A stretch of 64,000 nt of DNA from JACRLW01 sp046349595 (GCA_046349595.1 JAXMCA010000002.1:1240001-1304000); one strand, 5' to 3'. Positions 19,927 through 29,078 are shown, counted from the stretch's first letter. The notes: a model not told the origin generated them from the letters alone. Program-made: numbers and translations.

Positions 19927-21306
19927 TCAGAGCACCTCGCGTTGACCGTGCTCCGGCGCGATCACGTCGCGGAAGCCGAGGGCCTTCAAGCGCTCGACGA
20001 ATCGCAGGGCCTGCGGTTCTTCGCCATGCACCACGAACACGCGCTTCGCCTTCGGGGCGAGGTGCTGGAGAGCATCGCACAGCTCGCGCCAGTCGGCGTG
20101 CGCGGACAGCCCCTGGATGCTCCGGATCCTGCAGTTCACGCGATAGGCCTGACCCATCACGTTCACCTCCTCGAATCCGTCGACGAGCTTGCGTCCGAGA
20201 GTGCCCTCGGCCATGAAGCCGACGGTGAGCACGCAGTCCTCGCGACGCGGCAGGGAGACCTTGAGGTGGTGCAGGATACGCCCCGCCTCGCACATCCCGG
20301 ACGCGGCGATGATCACGCCGCCACGCACCGCATTGAGCGCCTTGCTCTCTTCGCGGTCCTCGACGAAGCGCACGCCCGAGAAGAAGAAGGGATCGCGACC
20401 CGAATCGAGGACGGCCTTCGCCTCCTTGTCGAACAGGTTGCGGTGCGCTGCGGTGATCTTCGTGGCGACGGAGCTGAGCGGCGAGTCGATCCAGATCGGC
20501 ATCCTCGGGATGCGCCCCGCATCGATCAGGTTACCGAGCGTGTAGAGCACGTTCTGGGTGCGGCCGACCGAGAAGGCCGGGATCAGGATGCGCCCGCCGT
20601 CCTGCACCTCCTCGTGCACGACCTTCGCGAGCGCCTCGTTCATCGATTCCCGGTCCTCGTGGAGGCGATCGCCGTAGGTCGACTCGGTGATGAGGTAGTC
20701 AAGGTCGGGGATGCGCTCGGGGTCGCGGAGGATCGGCATGCCCTTGCGGCCGTGATCGCCGGTGAAGGCGAGTCGGATCACGCGGCTGCCCGCATCGAGC
20801 TCGAGGACGACGATCGCGGAACCGAGGATGTGACCGGCGTCGAGGAACTGGCAACGCACGCCGGGAAGGACGTCGAACCACTCGTGATAGGCGTGACGTG
20901 CGAACTGCTTCAGCGTCGAGGAGACATCCGCGTCGTCGTAGGGCGGTTCCCACTCGATCCCGCGCTTGCGCAGGTGGGTCGCGTCCTGCGCCTGGATGCT
21001 CGCGGAGTCCCTCAGGAGCGCGGCTGCGAGATCACCGGTCCCGTCGGTCAGGTGGATGGCGCCGCGGAATCCGAGTCTGACCAGCCGCGGCAGCGATCCG
21101 CTGTGATCGATGTGCGCATGGGAGAGGACCACCGCGTCGACGGAGCGTGCGTCGATCCCGAGATTGGCATTGGCCTCGTTGGAGATGCGCCGCGGTCCCT
21201 GGACCATCCCGCAATCGAGCAGGATGCGACGACGGTCGAATTCGATCAGGTGCTTGGTGCCCGTCACGTGTCGGGCGGCACCCAGGAAGCGGAGCGCGAC
21301 GTCCAT
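19927..21306 (-). CDS. Metallo-beta-lactamase/beta-CASP RNase-like protein
   Basis: A 459-residue zinc-dependent nuclease-like protein. The metal site SHAHIDHSG (His63, His65, Asp67, His68) is intact. The beta-CASP insert and the Zn-dependent RNA-specificity C-terminus follow, with ITESTYGDR, PAFSVGRTQ, SGMCEAGR and SAHAD(W) as motifs A-C. Such proteins process RNA ends (CPSF73-like). The open frame is longer upstream, but ATG 21306 begins the conserved MDVALRFLGAARHVTG segment. It is divergent from the XRE regulator. Confidence 0.9.
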   Translation of the reverse strand: MDVALRFLGAARHVTGTKHLIEFDRRRILLDCGMVQGPRRISNEANANLGIDARSVDAVVLSHAHIDHSGSLPRLVRLGFRGAIHLTDGTGDLAAALLRDSASIQAQDATHLRKRGIEWEPPYDDADVSSTLKQFARHAYHEWFDVLPGVRCQFLDAGHILGSAIVVLELDAGSRVIRLAFTGDHGRKGMPILRDPERIPDLDYLITESTYGDRLHEDRESMNEALAKVVHEEVQDGGRILIPAFSVGRTQNVLYTLGNLIDAGRIPRMPIWIDSPLSSVATKITAAHRNLFDKEAKAVLDSGRDPFFFSGVRFVEDREESKALNAVRGGVIIAASGMCEAGRILHHLKVSLPRREDCVLTVGFMAEGTLGRKLVDGFEEVNVMGQAYRVNCRIRSIQGLSAHADWRELCDALQHLAPKAKRVFVVHGEEPQALRFVERLKALGFRDVIAPEHGQREVL

Positions 21307-21460
21307 TCCGAGAGCATGGCATCGTCGAGGTCCCGAGTCGCCTCGAGTGTCGAGGTTGTCCGTCAGCGCCGGAGATCGCAGCGCTCCCGAAGTTGCCGTC
21401 GGGCGACCCTTGGCCCAACCTCCGTAGAATGTCACGACCCTCTTTCCCCGAGGACCTGCC

Positions 21461-21931
21461 GTGCAAGACCCAGATCGCAGGGCGCTCGCCCAGATCATCG
21501 CGCAACGCATCCGAGAGCTGCGCGCACGCCACAACCTGACGCAGGACGAAGTGGCGCGACGCATCGGTTGCCACGAATCCGCGGTGTCGCGTTGGGAGGC
21601 CGCATCGCGGATGCCGCCGTGCACCGACGTGCTGGCGCTGGCCGAGCTGTTCGGCGTGTCCACCGACTACATGTTCGGGCGCAAGGAGCAGCCGGTGCCT
21701 CCGGCCGTGGCCCTTCTCGATCAGGGACTGCTCGATCGTCTCGGGAAGGCGGAGAACGCCGCGCAGTTCGACGCGATCGTGAGCGAACGCATGGACCAGA
21801 CTGCATGGCTGCCGGTGCCGGACGATGCGGTCCTGGTTCCCGTCGACGAGGCGATGCGTCGCGCGCGTGCGATCGCCGATCGCTTTCCCGACAGCCGATT
21901 CGCAGATCGCCTCTTCCGACCCAGGGTGTGA
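21461..21931 (+). CDS. XRE-family helix-turn-helix regulator
   Basis: A 156-residue cytoplasmic DNA-binding protein. The XRE helix-turn-helix covers about residues 14-66, with the core LTQDEVARRIGCHESAVSRW at 26-45. The C-terminal half is unrecognised and may bind a ligand or mediate dimers. GTG 21461 has GAGG seven bases upstream. It is transcribed away from the RNase-like gene, with which it shares a 155-base divergent region, so it may regulate that gene or itself. Confidence 0.85.
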   Translation: MQDPDRRALAQIIAQRIRELRARHNLTQDEVARRIGCHESAVSRWEAASRMPPCTDVLALAELFGVSTDYMFGRKEQPVPPAVALLDQGLLDRLGKAENAAQFDAIVSERMDQTAWLPVPDDAVLVPVDEAMRRARAIADRFPDSRFADRLFRPRV

Positions 21932-22100
21932 AACGGAAGCACAGCGCACCCGCAGCCGGCGGTGCAGCCCGAGACATGAGGGGGAAGCGGGGTCCAGGCC
22001 TTCACCTGGTCCGAAAAGAACCGTGATTCGCCGGGCGTTGTACGCAGCGAGTGGATCGGCTCGATCCGCGGTTCGCGGACACCGGTCCAAGGAGCGTCCG

Positions 22101-22526
22101 ATGCGCAAGCTCGCCTTTGCACTCGCCCTCGCTGCCACGGTCTCCGTCGGCAAAGCCCAGGGCTTCACCGTCACCCCCTTCGGCCCGTCCTGTGGACCGG
22201 TCGCCTCCGGCGAGGTGACTCCCAACGGTGCGACGTACCGCTTCGCGTTCACGGTGGTCGGTCAGCCGGACATGTTCGTGATCAACATCCTGGCGGTCAC
22301 TCCGAACCTGATCCCCATCGATTTCGGTTACAGCTGCATGTTGCTGAGCGACATCGCCTTCACGCAGGTGCACCGCACCGACGACACTGGCACCTACACC
22401 TGGTCGCACGCGATGCCCAACGGCTTCGACGGCCACGCCTACGTGCAGTTCGCCGAGTTCGAGTTCGATGCGGTGGGCCAGTTCCTGGTCCGCACCTCGA
22501 ACGCACTGCACATGGCGCCGAACTGA
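22101..22526 (+). CDS. Small secreted protein of unknown function
   Basis: A 141-residue protein with a clear signal peptide (residues 1-20, ending KAQ). The rest is predicted beta-rich, with one Cys pair (Cys at CGP and YSC) that may form a disulfide. The end, FEFDAVGQFLVRTSNALHM, resembles the ends of the larger secreted proteins in this window. AAGGAG at 22089-22094 is a strong ribosome site. No function can be assigned. Confidence 0.75.
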   Translation: MRKLAFALALAATVSVGKAQGFTVTPFGPSCGPVASGEVTPNGATYRFAFTVVGQPDMFVINILAVTPNLIPIDFGYSCMLLSDIAFTQVHRTDDTGTYTWSHAMPNGFDGHAYVQFAEFEFDAVGQFLVRTSNALHMAPN

Positions 22527-22557
22527 CAGCGCGCCGAACTGATCGGTGCCGTGGCGG

Positions 22558-22588
22558 GTGAGGCCTGCGCGCGATGCGCGGGCCTCAC
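22558..22588. terminator. Hairpin between convergent genes
   Basis: GTGAGGCC (22558-22565) pairs with GGCCTCAC (22581-22588), with further GCGC pairing inside. It lies between the secreted-protein gene and pntB and includes the pntB stop codon. There is no T-run on either side, so it may be a bidirectional end by another mechanism. Confidence 0.4.
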
Positions 22589-23976
22589 ATGCTCTTGAGT
22601 TCGTCGAGGATGCCCTGCAGGGCTTCCTTGGCGTCGAGGAACACCATCAGGGTGTTGTCGAACTCGAAGAGCGGGTTCTTCACGCCCGCATAGCCCGGGC
22701 TCAGGCTGCGCTTGATCATCACGACCGTGCGCGCCTTGTCGACGTCGAGGATCGGCATGCCGTCGATCGGGCTGCCGGTCTTCTCGCGCGCCAGCGGGTT
22801 CACCACGTCGTTCGCGCCGACGATGATCACCACGTCCGTGTTCTGGAAGTCGGGGTTGATCCTGTCGAGCTCGACGAGCTTCTCGTAGGGCACGTCTGCT
22901 TCGGCGAGCAGCACGTTCATGTGCCCCGGCATGCGACCGGCGACCGGGTGGATCGCGTAGCGCACCTCGCAACCGCGGCGTTCGATCTCCTTGGCGAGAC
23001 CGGCGCACACGTGCTGCGCCTGGGCGACGGCGAGCCCGTAGCCGGGGACGATGATGCACGACGCGGCGCCGTCGAGCAGCATCGCCACCTCCTCGGGTGA
23101 GGTGGACTTGATGTTCTTGTAGTCCTTCGCGTCCTTCGCGACCTTGCCGTCACCGACGCCGCCGACGAGCACGTTCAGGAGCGAACGGTTCATCGCCTTG
23201 CACATGATCTGCGTCAGGATCACGCCCGACGCACCGACGAGCGCACCGGCGACGATCAGCATCTGGTTGCTGATCACGAAGCCGCTGCAGGCCGCGGCGA
23301 CACCGGAGAAGGAGTTCAACAGCGCCACCACGACCGGCATGTCCGCGCCGCCGATCGGCAGGACCAGGAGGATGCCGATCACCGCGGAGAGCACGCACAG
23401 GATCGACATCGAGATCATCGAACTCGCGCCCGACGAGTAGGCCGACCACACGCCGACCGCGACGATCGCCACCGCGAACGCGCCGTTGACCAGATTGCGC
23501 TGGCCCGGCGGAACCGGGTGCGGGATCTGCTTTCCGGAGAGCTTGTAGTAGGCGACTCCGCTGCCGGTCATCGTGGCCATGCCGATCAGGATCGACAGCG
23601 GCACCGAGATGGCGAGCATCGTGCCGAACAGCGGTTGAGCGTGCAGGCTGAGATCGCCGGTCCGCTCGATCTGTTCGGCCATCGCGACCAGCGCCGACGC
23701 GCCGCCGCCGAGCCCGTTGAGTGCGGCCACCATCTCGGGCATCGCGGTCATCGCCACGCGCGTCGCGAGCTGGTGTCCGGCGGCGGAGCCGATGATCAAC
23801 GCGACGATCAGCCAGATCCAACTGAACTGCTCGCCCTCGATGAACACGCCGAGCATGGCGATGCCCATTCCGACCGCGGCGACCAGGTTTCCGGAGCGCG
23901 CGGTGCGGACCTTGCCGAGGCGCTTGATACCGAGGATGAAGAGGATCGCGGCGACGATGTACAGGTAGATGTGCAC
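22585..23976 (-). CDS. pntB: NAD(P) transhydrogenase subunit beta
   Basis: A 463-residue membrane and NADP(H)-binding subunit of the proton-translocating transhydrogenase, which uses the proton gradient to make NADPH from NADH. About nine membrane helices fill residues 1-270; the C-terminal dIII domain (about 290-463) contains GYGLAVAQAQH, HPVAGRMPGHMNVLLAEA and GANDVVNP, the NADP-binding landmarks. It lies nine bases after pntAB in the operon pntAA-pntAB-pntB. The operon supplies NADPH for bacillithiol and lipid synthesis in general terms; the link is inferred. Confidence 0.94.
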   Translation of the reverse strand: MHIYLYIVAAILFILGIKRLGKVRTARSGNLVAAVGMGIAMLGVFIEGEQFSWIWLIVALIIGSAAGHQLATRVAMTAMPEMVAALNGLGGGASALVAMAEQIERTGDLSLHAQPLFGTMLAISVPLSILIGMATMTGSGVAYYKLSGKQIPHPVPPGQRNLVNGAFAVAIVAVGVWSAYSSGASSMISMSILCVLSAVIGILLVLPIGGADMPVVVALLNSFSGVAAACSGFVISNQMLIVAGALVGASGVILTQIMCKAMNRSLLNVLVGGVGDGKVAKDAKDYKNIKSTSPEEVAMLLDGAASCIIVPGYGLAVAQAQHVCAGLAKEIERRGCEVRYAIHPVAGRMPGHMNVLLAEADVPYEKLVELDRINPDFQNTDVVIIVGANDVVNPLAREKTGSPIDGMPILDVDKARTVVMIKRSLSPGYAGVKNPLFEFDNTLMVFLDAKEALQGILDELKSM

Positions 23977-23985
23977 GGCGTGGCC

Positions 23986-24270
23986 TCAGCTCTTCTTCTT
24001 GCTGGCGAACATGGCGAGCATGCGGTCGGTCACCAGGAAACCGCCGACGACGTTGATCATCGCGAACACGATCGCGGCGAAACCGAGGACCTGTGCTGCG
24101 CCGTGGTAGTGGCCCTGCATCGCGAGCATCGCGCCGACGATGGTGATCCCCGAGATCGCGTTGGACCCGGACATCAGCGGCGTGTGCAAGGTCGGCGGGA
24201 CCTTGCCGATGATCTCGACGCCGACCAGCGACGCGAGCACGAAGATGAACATCAGCGTTGCGGCGATCAT
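23986..24270 (-). CDS. pntAB: NAD(P) transhydrogenase alpha subunit, membrane part
   Basis: A 94-residue protein with three membrane helices that forms the dII part of the alpha subunit when alpha is split. Segments LHTPLMSGSNAISGI and AFAMINVVGGF(L)VTDRM are characteristic. ATG 24270 overlaps the pntAA stop by one base; the longer open frame upstream is only pntAA in another frame. The split alpha arrangement is common in many bacteria. Confidence 0.93.
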   Translation of the reverse strand: MIAATLMFIFVLASLVGVEIIGKVPPTLHTPLMSGSNAISGITIVGAMLAMQGHYHGAAQVLGFAAIVFAMINVVGGFLVTDRMLAMFASKKKS

Positions 24271-25409
24271 CAGCTCTTCTCCGCCTTGTTGGTTTCGAGC
24301 GCCTTGCGTGCGGGCTCGTTGCGGACCTCGCCGTCCTTCGTCACACAGGAGGCGGCCATGACCTCGTCGTTGAAGTCGGGCTGGAAGCTGCCCTCCTTCA
24401 CCATCGGGGCGAGGAATTCGTAGACGTTGCGTGCCCACATCCGGCTCGCGTCGCTCGCGACCATCGCCGGCAGGTTGGTCTCGCCGATGATCCTCACGCC
24501 GTGGCGCTCGACGATCTTGCCCGCGACCGAGCCTTCGACGTTGCCACCGCTCCCCGCCGCGAGGTCGACGATCACCGAGCCGAGCTTCATGCGCTGCACC
24601 ATGTCGTCGGTGACGATGCGCGGGGCCGGACGACCCGGGATCAGGGCCGTGGTGATCACGACATCCGCGGTCGCGACGTGCTGGCCGAGGATCTCGCGCT
24701 GCTTGCGCAGGTAATCCTCCGACTGTTCCTTCGCGTAGCCGCCGGCGGTCTGTGCATCGGGAGGCGTGCCGGTGTCGACGAAGCGGGCGCCGAGGCTCTC
24801 GACCTGCTCCTTCACCGCGGGACGCACGTCGTTGGCCTCGACGGTGGCGCCGAGCCGCTTCGAGGTCGCGATCGCCTGGAGGCCGGCGACACCGGCGCCG
24901 AGCACGAACACCCGCGCCGGCTTGATGGTGCCTGCGGCCGTCATCAGCATCGGGAACATGCTCGGCAGGTGCACCGCGGCGAGCAGCACGGCCTGGTAGC
25001 CCGCACAGGTCGCCTGGCTCGACAGGATGTCCATCTTCTGCGCACGGGTGATGCGCGGGACGAGCTCAAGCCCGAAGGCGGTGAGCTTGCGATCGCGGAG
25101 CGCGCGCACCACGTCGAGCTGCGTCGTGGGCACCAGTCCGCTGACGACCGCACAACCGCTCTTCAACGCCGCGATGCGTGCCGGCGACGGTGCGCGGACC
25201 GACAGCAGGAGGTCAGCGCGTGCCGCGGCATCGTCGATCGACGCACCGGCGTCGCGGTAATCCTGGTCGCGGAAGCCCGCGCCGAGCCCCGCGCCGGACT
25301 CGACGGCGACGGCGAGCCCGAGCTTGACGTATCCCTTGACGGTGTCGGGAGTCACGGCGACCCGGGTCTCGCCCGGTTCGGTCTCCTTGGGACAGAAGAG
25401 CAACGCCAT
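24270..25409 (-). CDS. pntAA: NAD(P) transhydrogenase alpha subunit, NAD-binding part
   Basis: A 379-residue soluble NAD(H)-binding dI subunit, alanine-dehydrogenase-like. It begins with the family pattern KETEPGETRVAVTPD, has the Rossmann motif VLGAGVAGLQA near residue 170, the RQD-loop region, and IVTDDMVQRMKLGSVIVDLA. ATG 25409 is chosen because the conserved N-terminus starts two to five residues after it. The gene is divergent from pyrF with a 142-base intergenic region that must hold both promoters. Confidence 0.94.
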   Translation of the reverse strand: MALLFCPKETEPGETRVAVTPDTVKGYVKLGLAVAVESGAGLGAGFRDQDYRDAGASIDDAAARADLLLSVRAPSPARIAALKSGCAVVSGLVPTTQLDVVRALRDRKLTAFGLELVPRITRAQKMDILSSQATCAGYQAVLLAAVHLPSMFPMLMTAAGTIKPARVFVLGAGVAGLQAIATSKRLGATVEANDVRPAVKEQVESLGARFVDTGTPPDAQTAGGYAKEQSEDYLRKQREILGQHVATADVVITTALIPGRPAPRIVTDDMVQRMKLGSVIVDLAAGSGGNVEGSVAGKIVERHGVRIIGETNLPAMVASDASRMWARNVYEFLAPMVKEGSFQPDFNDEVMAASCVTKDGEVRNEPARKALETNKAEKS

Positions 25410-25551
25410 GCGCAGTGCCTTTGTCGATTCTGAGTTGAACTGGTGGAGCGAGAAGGAGACGCGATCGGTGCGGCGTGAACAAGCGCATTCCTTCATGCGG
25501 ATCCGCGCCACGTTGCGCAGGAGTTCCTTGCCGGTAGGCTCGCGCGCCGCG

Positions 25552-26433
25552 ATGCACGCGGGTTTCACGGAACGACTGGCGAATGCGGTGCTGGGCGGAC
25601 GCGCACCGGCCTGTGTCGGACTCGATCCGCGTCTCGATGCCCTGCCGTCACGACTCGCGCAGGACGGCTCGCCTGCGGAGCGCATCCTCGCCTTCGCGCG
25701 CGAGGTGATGCCGCTGATCGCGCGTCACGTGCCGGTGCTCAAGCCGAACATCGCCTTCTTCGAGTGCCACGGCGCGGCCGGCTTCGGTGCCTACGAGGAA
25801 GTGTGCCGCATGGCGCGTGCGCTGGATCTCCTCGTCATCGGCGACGTCAAGCGCGGCGACATCGGCGCGACCGCCGAGGCCTACGCCGCGGTGCACCTCG
25901 AGCTCGCCGACGCGGTGACGCTGCATCCCTACCTCGGCACCGACGCGATCCAGCCCTTCCTCACCCGGGCGCGCGAGCTGGGCCGGGCGCTGTTCGTGCT
26001 GGTGCGGACCAGCAATCCGGGCGCGCGCGACTTCCAGGACCTGGAGATCGGCACGCCCGAGCGACGCACCCTCGCCGAGACCGTCGCCGCCGCCGTGCAC
26101 CGCCTCGGTGAGGGGCTGGCCGACCGGCACGGCTACACGCCGGTCGGAGCCGTGGTCGGCGCGACCTGGCCCAAGGAGATCGCGCGGCTCCGTGCCCTGA
26201 TGCCGCGCGCCTGGTTCCTGCTGCCCGGAGTGGGCGCGCAGGGTGCACGCGTCGACGAACTGGCGCCGGCATTCGACGGCCGCGGCCTCGGTGCCGTGGT
26301 GAGCCAGAGTCGGGGCGTCCTGCAGTGTTTCGACCCGGGCGATGCCGATTGGCGCGATCGCGTCGAGGCAGCACTGGTCGCATTCGTCGGGTCCTTCAAG
26401 GCGATCGCACCGGTCGCCAGGCGTCCTTCGTGA
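25552..26433 (+). CDS. pyrF: Orotidine 5'-phosphate decarboxylase, type 2
   Basis: A 293-residue enzyme that makes UMP from OMP in pyrimidine synthesis. The catalytic segment DVKRGDIGATAEAY has the Lys/Asp network Asp98, Lys100 and Asp103. Length and the late PGVGAQGARVDEL phosphate loop fit the long type 2 form rather than the 230-residue E. coli type. ATG 25552 gives the family length but has little ribosome site; TTG 25528 with AGGAG at 25519-25523 is an alternative that adds eight residues. The stop overlaps bshC (GTGA). Confidence 0.88.
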   Translation: MHAGFTERLANAVLGGRAPACVGLDPRLDALPSRLAQDGSPAERILAFAREVMPLIARHVPVLKPNIAFFECHGAAGFGAYEEVCRMARALDLLVIGDVKRGDIGATAEAYAAVHLELADAVTLHPYLGTDAIQPFLTRARELGRALFVLVRTSNPGARDFQDLEIGTPERRTLAETVAAAVHRLGEGLADRHGYTPVGAVVGATWPKEIARLRALMPRAWFLLPGVGAQGARVDELAPAFDGRGLGAVVSQSRGVLQCFDPGDADWRDRVEAALVAFVGSFKAIAPVARRPS

Positions 26434-27986
26434 ACTCGAAACTCCGCCACATCTCGTTCCGCGCTCTGGGCACGTCCGAGATCCATCTCCGATTCCTCGA
26501 GAACGACCCCGAGCTCCAGGAGGTGCTCGGGGTGCGCGCTCGCGACGCTGCCGAACTCCTCCGCCACGCACCTCTCGGAGCGCGACGCCTGGTGGGGCCC
26601 GCCGAGCTCGGCAAGGCTTTCGAGGCCTACGCGGAGCGACACGGCGCCTCGGCGGCGGCGATCGAGAACGCCCGCGCCATCCAACGCGGTGAGGCCCAGG
26701 TGGTGGTGACGGGTCAGCAACCCGGCCTGTTCGGAGGCCCGCTCTATTCCGTGCACAAGGCGGCCACCGCGGTGCGGCTCGCGCGCGAACTGTCCGCAGT
26801 TCCCGGGGCGCCGCGCGTGATCCCGGTGTTCTGGAACCACAGCGACGACCACGACCTCGACGAGACGAACCGCGCGTTCTTCGTCAATCCGAACCAGGAC
26901 CTGCAGCGCTTCCGCGTCGAAGTGCCGCACGCCGGAGAGGCGCTGCGCGACGTCAAGATCGGCAGAGCCCTCGAACGACTGTTGCCGGCGATCGACGACC
27001 TCCTCCCGCGCACGGAGTTCCGTGAGGATGCGCTGTCGATCTTCACGCCGCGGCACCCCGACGAAGCCTTCGGCGACGGCATGGCGCGGATGCTCTTCGC
27101 GCTGTTCGCCGACGACGGATTGCTCGTGATCGAACCGCGCGACCTGCCGCGTTCCGCCTTCGACGTGTTGCCGCGCTGGCGCAGCCAGCACAACGCGATC
27201 CGCGGCCGCATGCGCAATCTCTCGGACCATCTGTCGGATCTGGGCTTCGAGCCGACGCTCGATCCGGGCACGCCGCTGATGTTCCACCTCGCCGAAGGTC
27301 AGCCGCGTGCGCCGCTGGCCGACGACGAGCCCTTCGAGGATGCCGCGCAGCTCAGCCCCGGCGTGCTGCTGCGACCGTTGTGGCAGGACGCGGTCCTGCC
27401 CTCGATCGGCTTCGTGGTCGGTCCCGGCGAACTCGCCTACCTGGCGGTGGTCGGCGGGCTCTACAAGCTGCTCGGCGTGCCGCGCCCGGTGTTCGTGCCA
27501 CGCGTCTCGCTCACGCTGCTCGAGCCTTCGATGCACAAGCACCTCGATCGCTTCGGCTGGGACATTCCCGACCTCGGCGAGGGTCCGGAGGTGCTCGCGG
27601 GCAAGCTCGGCAGCGAGGAGCCGACGGCCGCGGAGGTCGCGCTCGACACGCTGCTGCGCGATGTCAGCACCCGCTTCGGCGAGGCCGAGGCGGACGTGCG
27701 CGAGAGCGATGCGGCGATGGTCGGCCCGGTCGATCGCGCCCGTGCGAAGGTCCAGGACGAGATCGACCGACTGCTGAACAAGGTGCGCAACTCGCGTCAG
27801 AACCGGCAGGGGACCGGACTCCGTCAGGTGCGCCGTCTGTGTGCCAACCTGCGGCCGCGCGGGCGCACGCAGGAGCGCGTGCTCAACGTGCTGCCGTTCC
27901 TCGTCACGCACGGCCGTGCGCTCGGCGCACAGATCGTCGACGCGGCGGATCCATTCGCAGTGCAGCACGGAGTGCTCGAGCTGTGA
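26430..27986 (+). CDS. bshC: Bacillithiol synthesis cysteine-adding enzyme BshC
   Basis: A 518-residue putative cysteine ligase that completes bacillithiol (GlcN-malate plus Cys). The family signatures are intact: TGQQPGLFGGPLYSVHKA at about 94-111 and PVFWNHSDDHDLDE at about 132-145, resembling nucleotide-binding HIGH-like elements. A coiled-coil stretch near residues 395-460 is also usual. GTG 26430 overlaps the pyrF stop and its own stop overlaps bshB1, giving the unit pyrF-bshC-bshB1. The only missing pathway gene is bshA at 32607. Confidence 0.94.
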   Translation: MNSKLRHISFRALGTSEIHLRFLENDPELQEVLGVRARDAAELLRHAPLGARRLVGPAELGKAFEAYAERHGASAAAIENARAIQRGEAQVVVTGQQPGLFGGPLYSVHKAATAVRLARELSAVPGAPRVIPVFWNHSDDHDLDETNRAFFVNPNQDLQRFRVEVPHAGEALRDVKIGRALERLLPAIDDLLPRTEFREDALSIFTPRHPDEAFGDGMARMLFALFADDGLLVIEPRDLPRSAFDVLPRWRSQHNAIRGRMRNLSDHLSDLGFEPTLDPGTPLMFHLAEGQPRAPLADDEPFEDAAQLSPGVLLRPLWQDAVLPSIGFVVGPGELAYLAVVGGLYKLLGVPRPVFVPRVSLTLLEPSMHKHLDRFGWDIPDLGEGPEVLAGKLGSEEPTAAEVALDTLLRDVSTRFGEAEADVRESDAAMVGPVDRARAKVQDEIDRLLNKVRNSRQNRQGTGLRQVRRLCANLRPRGRTQERVLNVLPFLVTHGRALGAQIVDAADPFAVQHGVLEL

Positions 27987-28699
27987 GCGACCAGCTCGAC
28001 GTGCTGGTGCTCGCGGCCCATCCGGACGACGCCGAGATCGGCTGCGGAGGCACCATCGCACGCATGGTCGCAGCGGGATCGAAGGTGGGTGTGGTCGATG
28101 TCACGCGCGGCGAGGCGGCGACCCGTGGCGACCCCGAGACACGGGCCCGCGAGGCGGCAGCTGCGTCGCGCGTGCTCGGTCTGACCGTTCGGACCAATCT
28201 CGGTTTGCCGGACGGATCGGTCCGCGCGGACGACGCCGCGACCGAAGCGGTCGTCGCCGTCATCCGTCGTCATCGACCCGCGTTGCTGCTGGCGCCGTTG
28301 CCCATCGATGCGCATCCCGATCACGTCGCCGTCGCCGATCTCGCGCGCCGCGCGTTCTTCCACAGCGGACTGCGCAAGCTGTTCGACGGTGCCGGCGAGC
28401 CGAACCGACCGCGACTGCTCGCGCGCTACTACGGCAACGACTTCGCGGTGCCGTCGTTCTGCGTCGACGTCGGACCTCACCTGGAGACCAAGCGAGCAGC
28501 GATCCGCTGCTACGCATCGCAGTTCGCGGCGCAGGCCGAGGGCCGTGCGCACTACCTGCGAGGCCTCGATCCCCTCGAGCGCGCCGAGGTCCGCGATCGC
28601 TACTTCGGAGCCCTGTGCGGGAAGTCCGCGGCCGAGCCCTTCGCGGTGGACGGCCCCTTCGCGCTCGATGCCGTCGCCCTGCTGATCGGCGTGCGCTGA
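27983..28699 (+). CDS. bshB1: Bacillithiol synthesis deacetylase BshB1
   Basis: A 238-residue zinc N-deacetylase of the PIG-L/LmbE family. It removes acetate from GlcNAc-malate before cysteine is added. The metal motif AAHPDDAE (His13, Asp15, Asp16) and the later HPDH segment are present, and the FHSGLRK region is typical of BshB1. GTG 27983 overlaps the bshC stop (GTGA). It is convergent with the candidate selenoprotein, ten bases downstream. Confidence 0.93.
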   Translation: MSDQLDVLVLAAHPDDAEIGCGGTIARMVAAGSKVGVVDVTRGEAATRGDPETRAREAAAASRVLGLTVRTNLGLPDGSVRADDAATEAVVAVIRRHRPALLLAPLPIDAHPDHVAVADLARRAFFHSGLRKLFDGAGEPNRPRLLARYYGNDFAVPSFCVDVGPHLETKRAAIRCYASQFAAQAEGRAHYLRGLDPLERAEVRDRYFGALCGKSAAEPFAVDGPFALDAVALLIGVR

Positions 28700-28702
28700 A
28701 CG

Positions 28703-28719
28703 CGGCGGCTCAGCCGCCG
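28703..28719. terminator. Short GC hairpin between convergent genes
   Basis: Seven-base arms CGGCGGC/GCCGCCG flank the loop TCA, which is the minus-strand stop codon of the candidate selenoprotein gene. It lies four bases after the bshB1 stop. No T-run follows in either direction, so I call it a hairpin at a convergent junction rather than a proven terminator. Confidence 0.4.
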
Positions 28720-29078
28720 AAGTTCAATCCGCACTCGGGGCAACGCGTCGAGGTCGTCGCGAAGGTGGTGCCACATGCCGGGCAGTCGGTTTCCGGTGCA
28801 TCGAAGTCGACGACCCGGTTCTTCGCCGCACGTGCTTCGGCGTCGAGGCCTCGCTCCTCCTGCTCGACCAGGATCCGCCGGGCATCCGCAACCGCGTGGC
28901 TCGCGACCGCGAGCCAGACCTTGGTGCCTCAACCACCGCTGCCGCAGTCCTTGGGGGGACGGACCAGCGAAGCCTCGATTCCGGCGTTGCGCAGCACCTC
29001 GCAGGCCTGACCGAGGGATCGGACTCCACCCTCTGCGAACAGGATCATCCCCGGGGGAAGGAGTGGTTCGTGATTCAT
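28710..29078 (-). CDS. Candidate selenoprotein: DUF2007-like domain plus C-terminal zinc ribbon, in-frame TGA at residue 50
   Basis: Read from ATG 29078 this frame gives 49 codons, then TGA (28931-28929), then 72 further codons ending at TGA 28712-28710. The two halves make one sensible protein of 122 residues: a small alpha/beta domain (about 11-72, reminiscent of DUF2007 signal-type domains) and a zinc ribbon with CPAC at 99-102 and CPEC at 113-116. The TGA sits in the redox-like context CGSGG-Sec-GTKVWLAV, with Cys45 five residues before it. A perfect SECIS-like hairpin follows (separate entry). TGA is the ordinary stop elsewhere in this window, so a changed code is unlikely. A nonsense mutation or a sequencing error at a Cys or Trp codon is the alternative. 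M11 is an alternative start. Standard gene callers would stop at 28929. Confidence 0.6.
28897..28916 (-). promoter_or_regulatory. SECIS-like hairpin downstream of the in-frame TGA
   Basis: On the minus strand TGGCTCGC (28916-28909) pairs perfectly with GCGAGCCA (28904-28897) and encloses the four-base loop GGTC. Exactly 20 bases lie between the TGA and the first loop G. Bacterial SECIS elements recognised by SelB lie just after the UGA inside the coding region and have a small apical loop containing a conserved GG(U), usually about 16-37 bases away. Stem, loop and spacing all agree. Confidence 0.6.
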
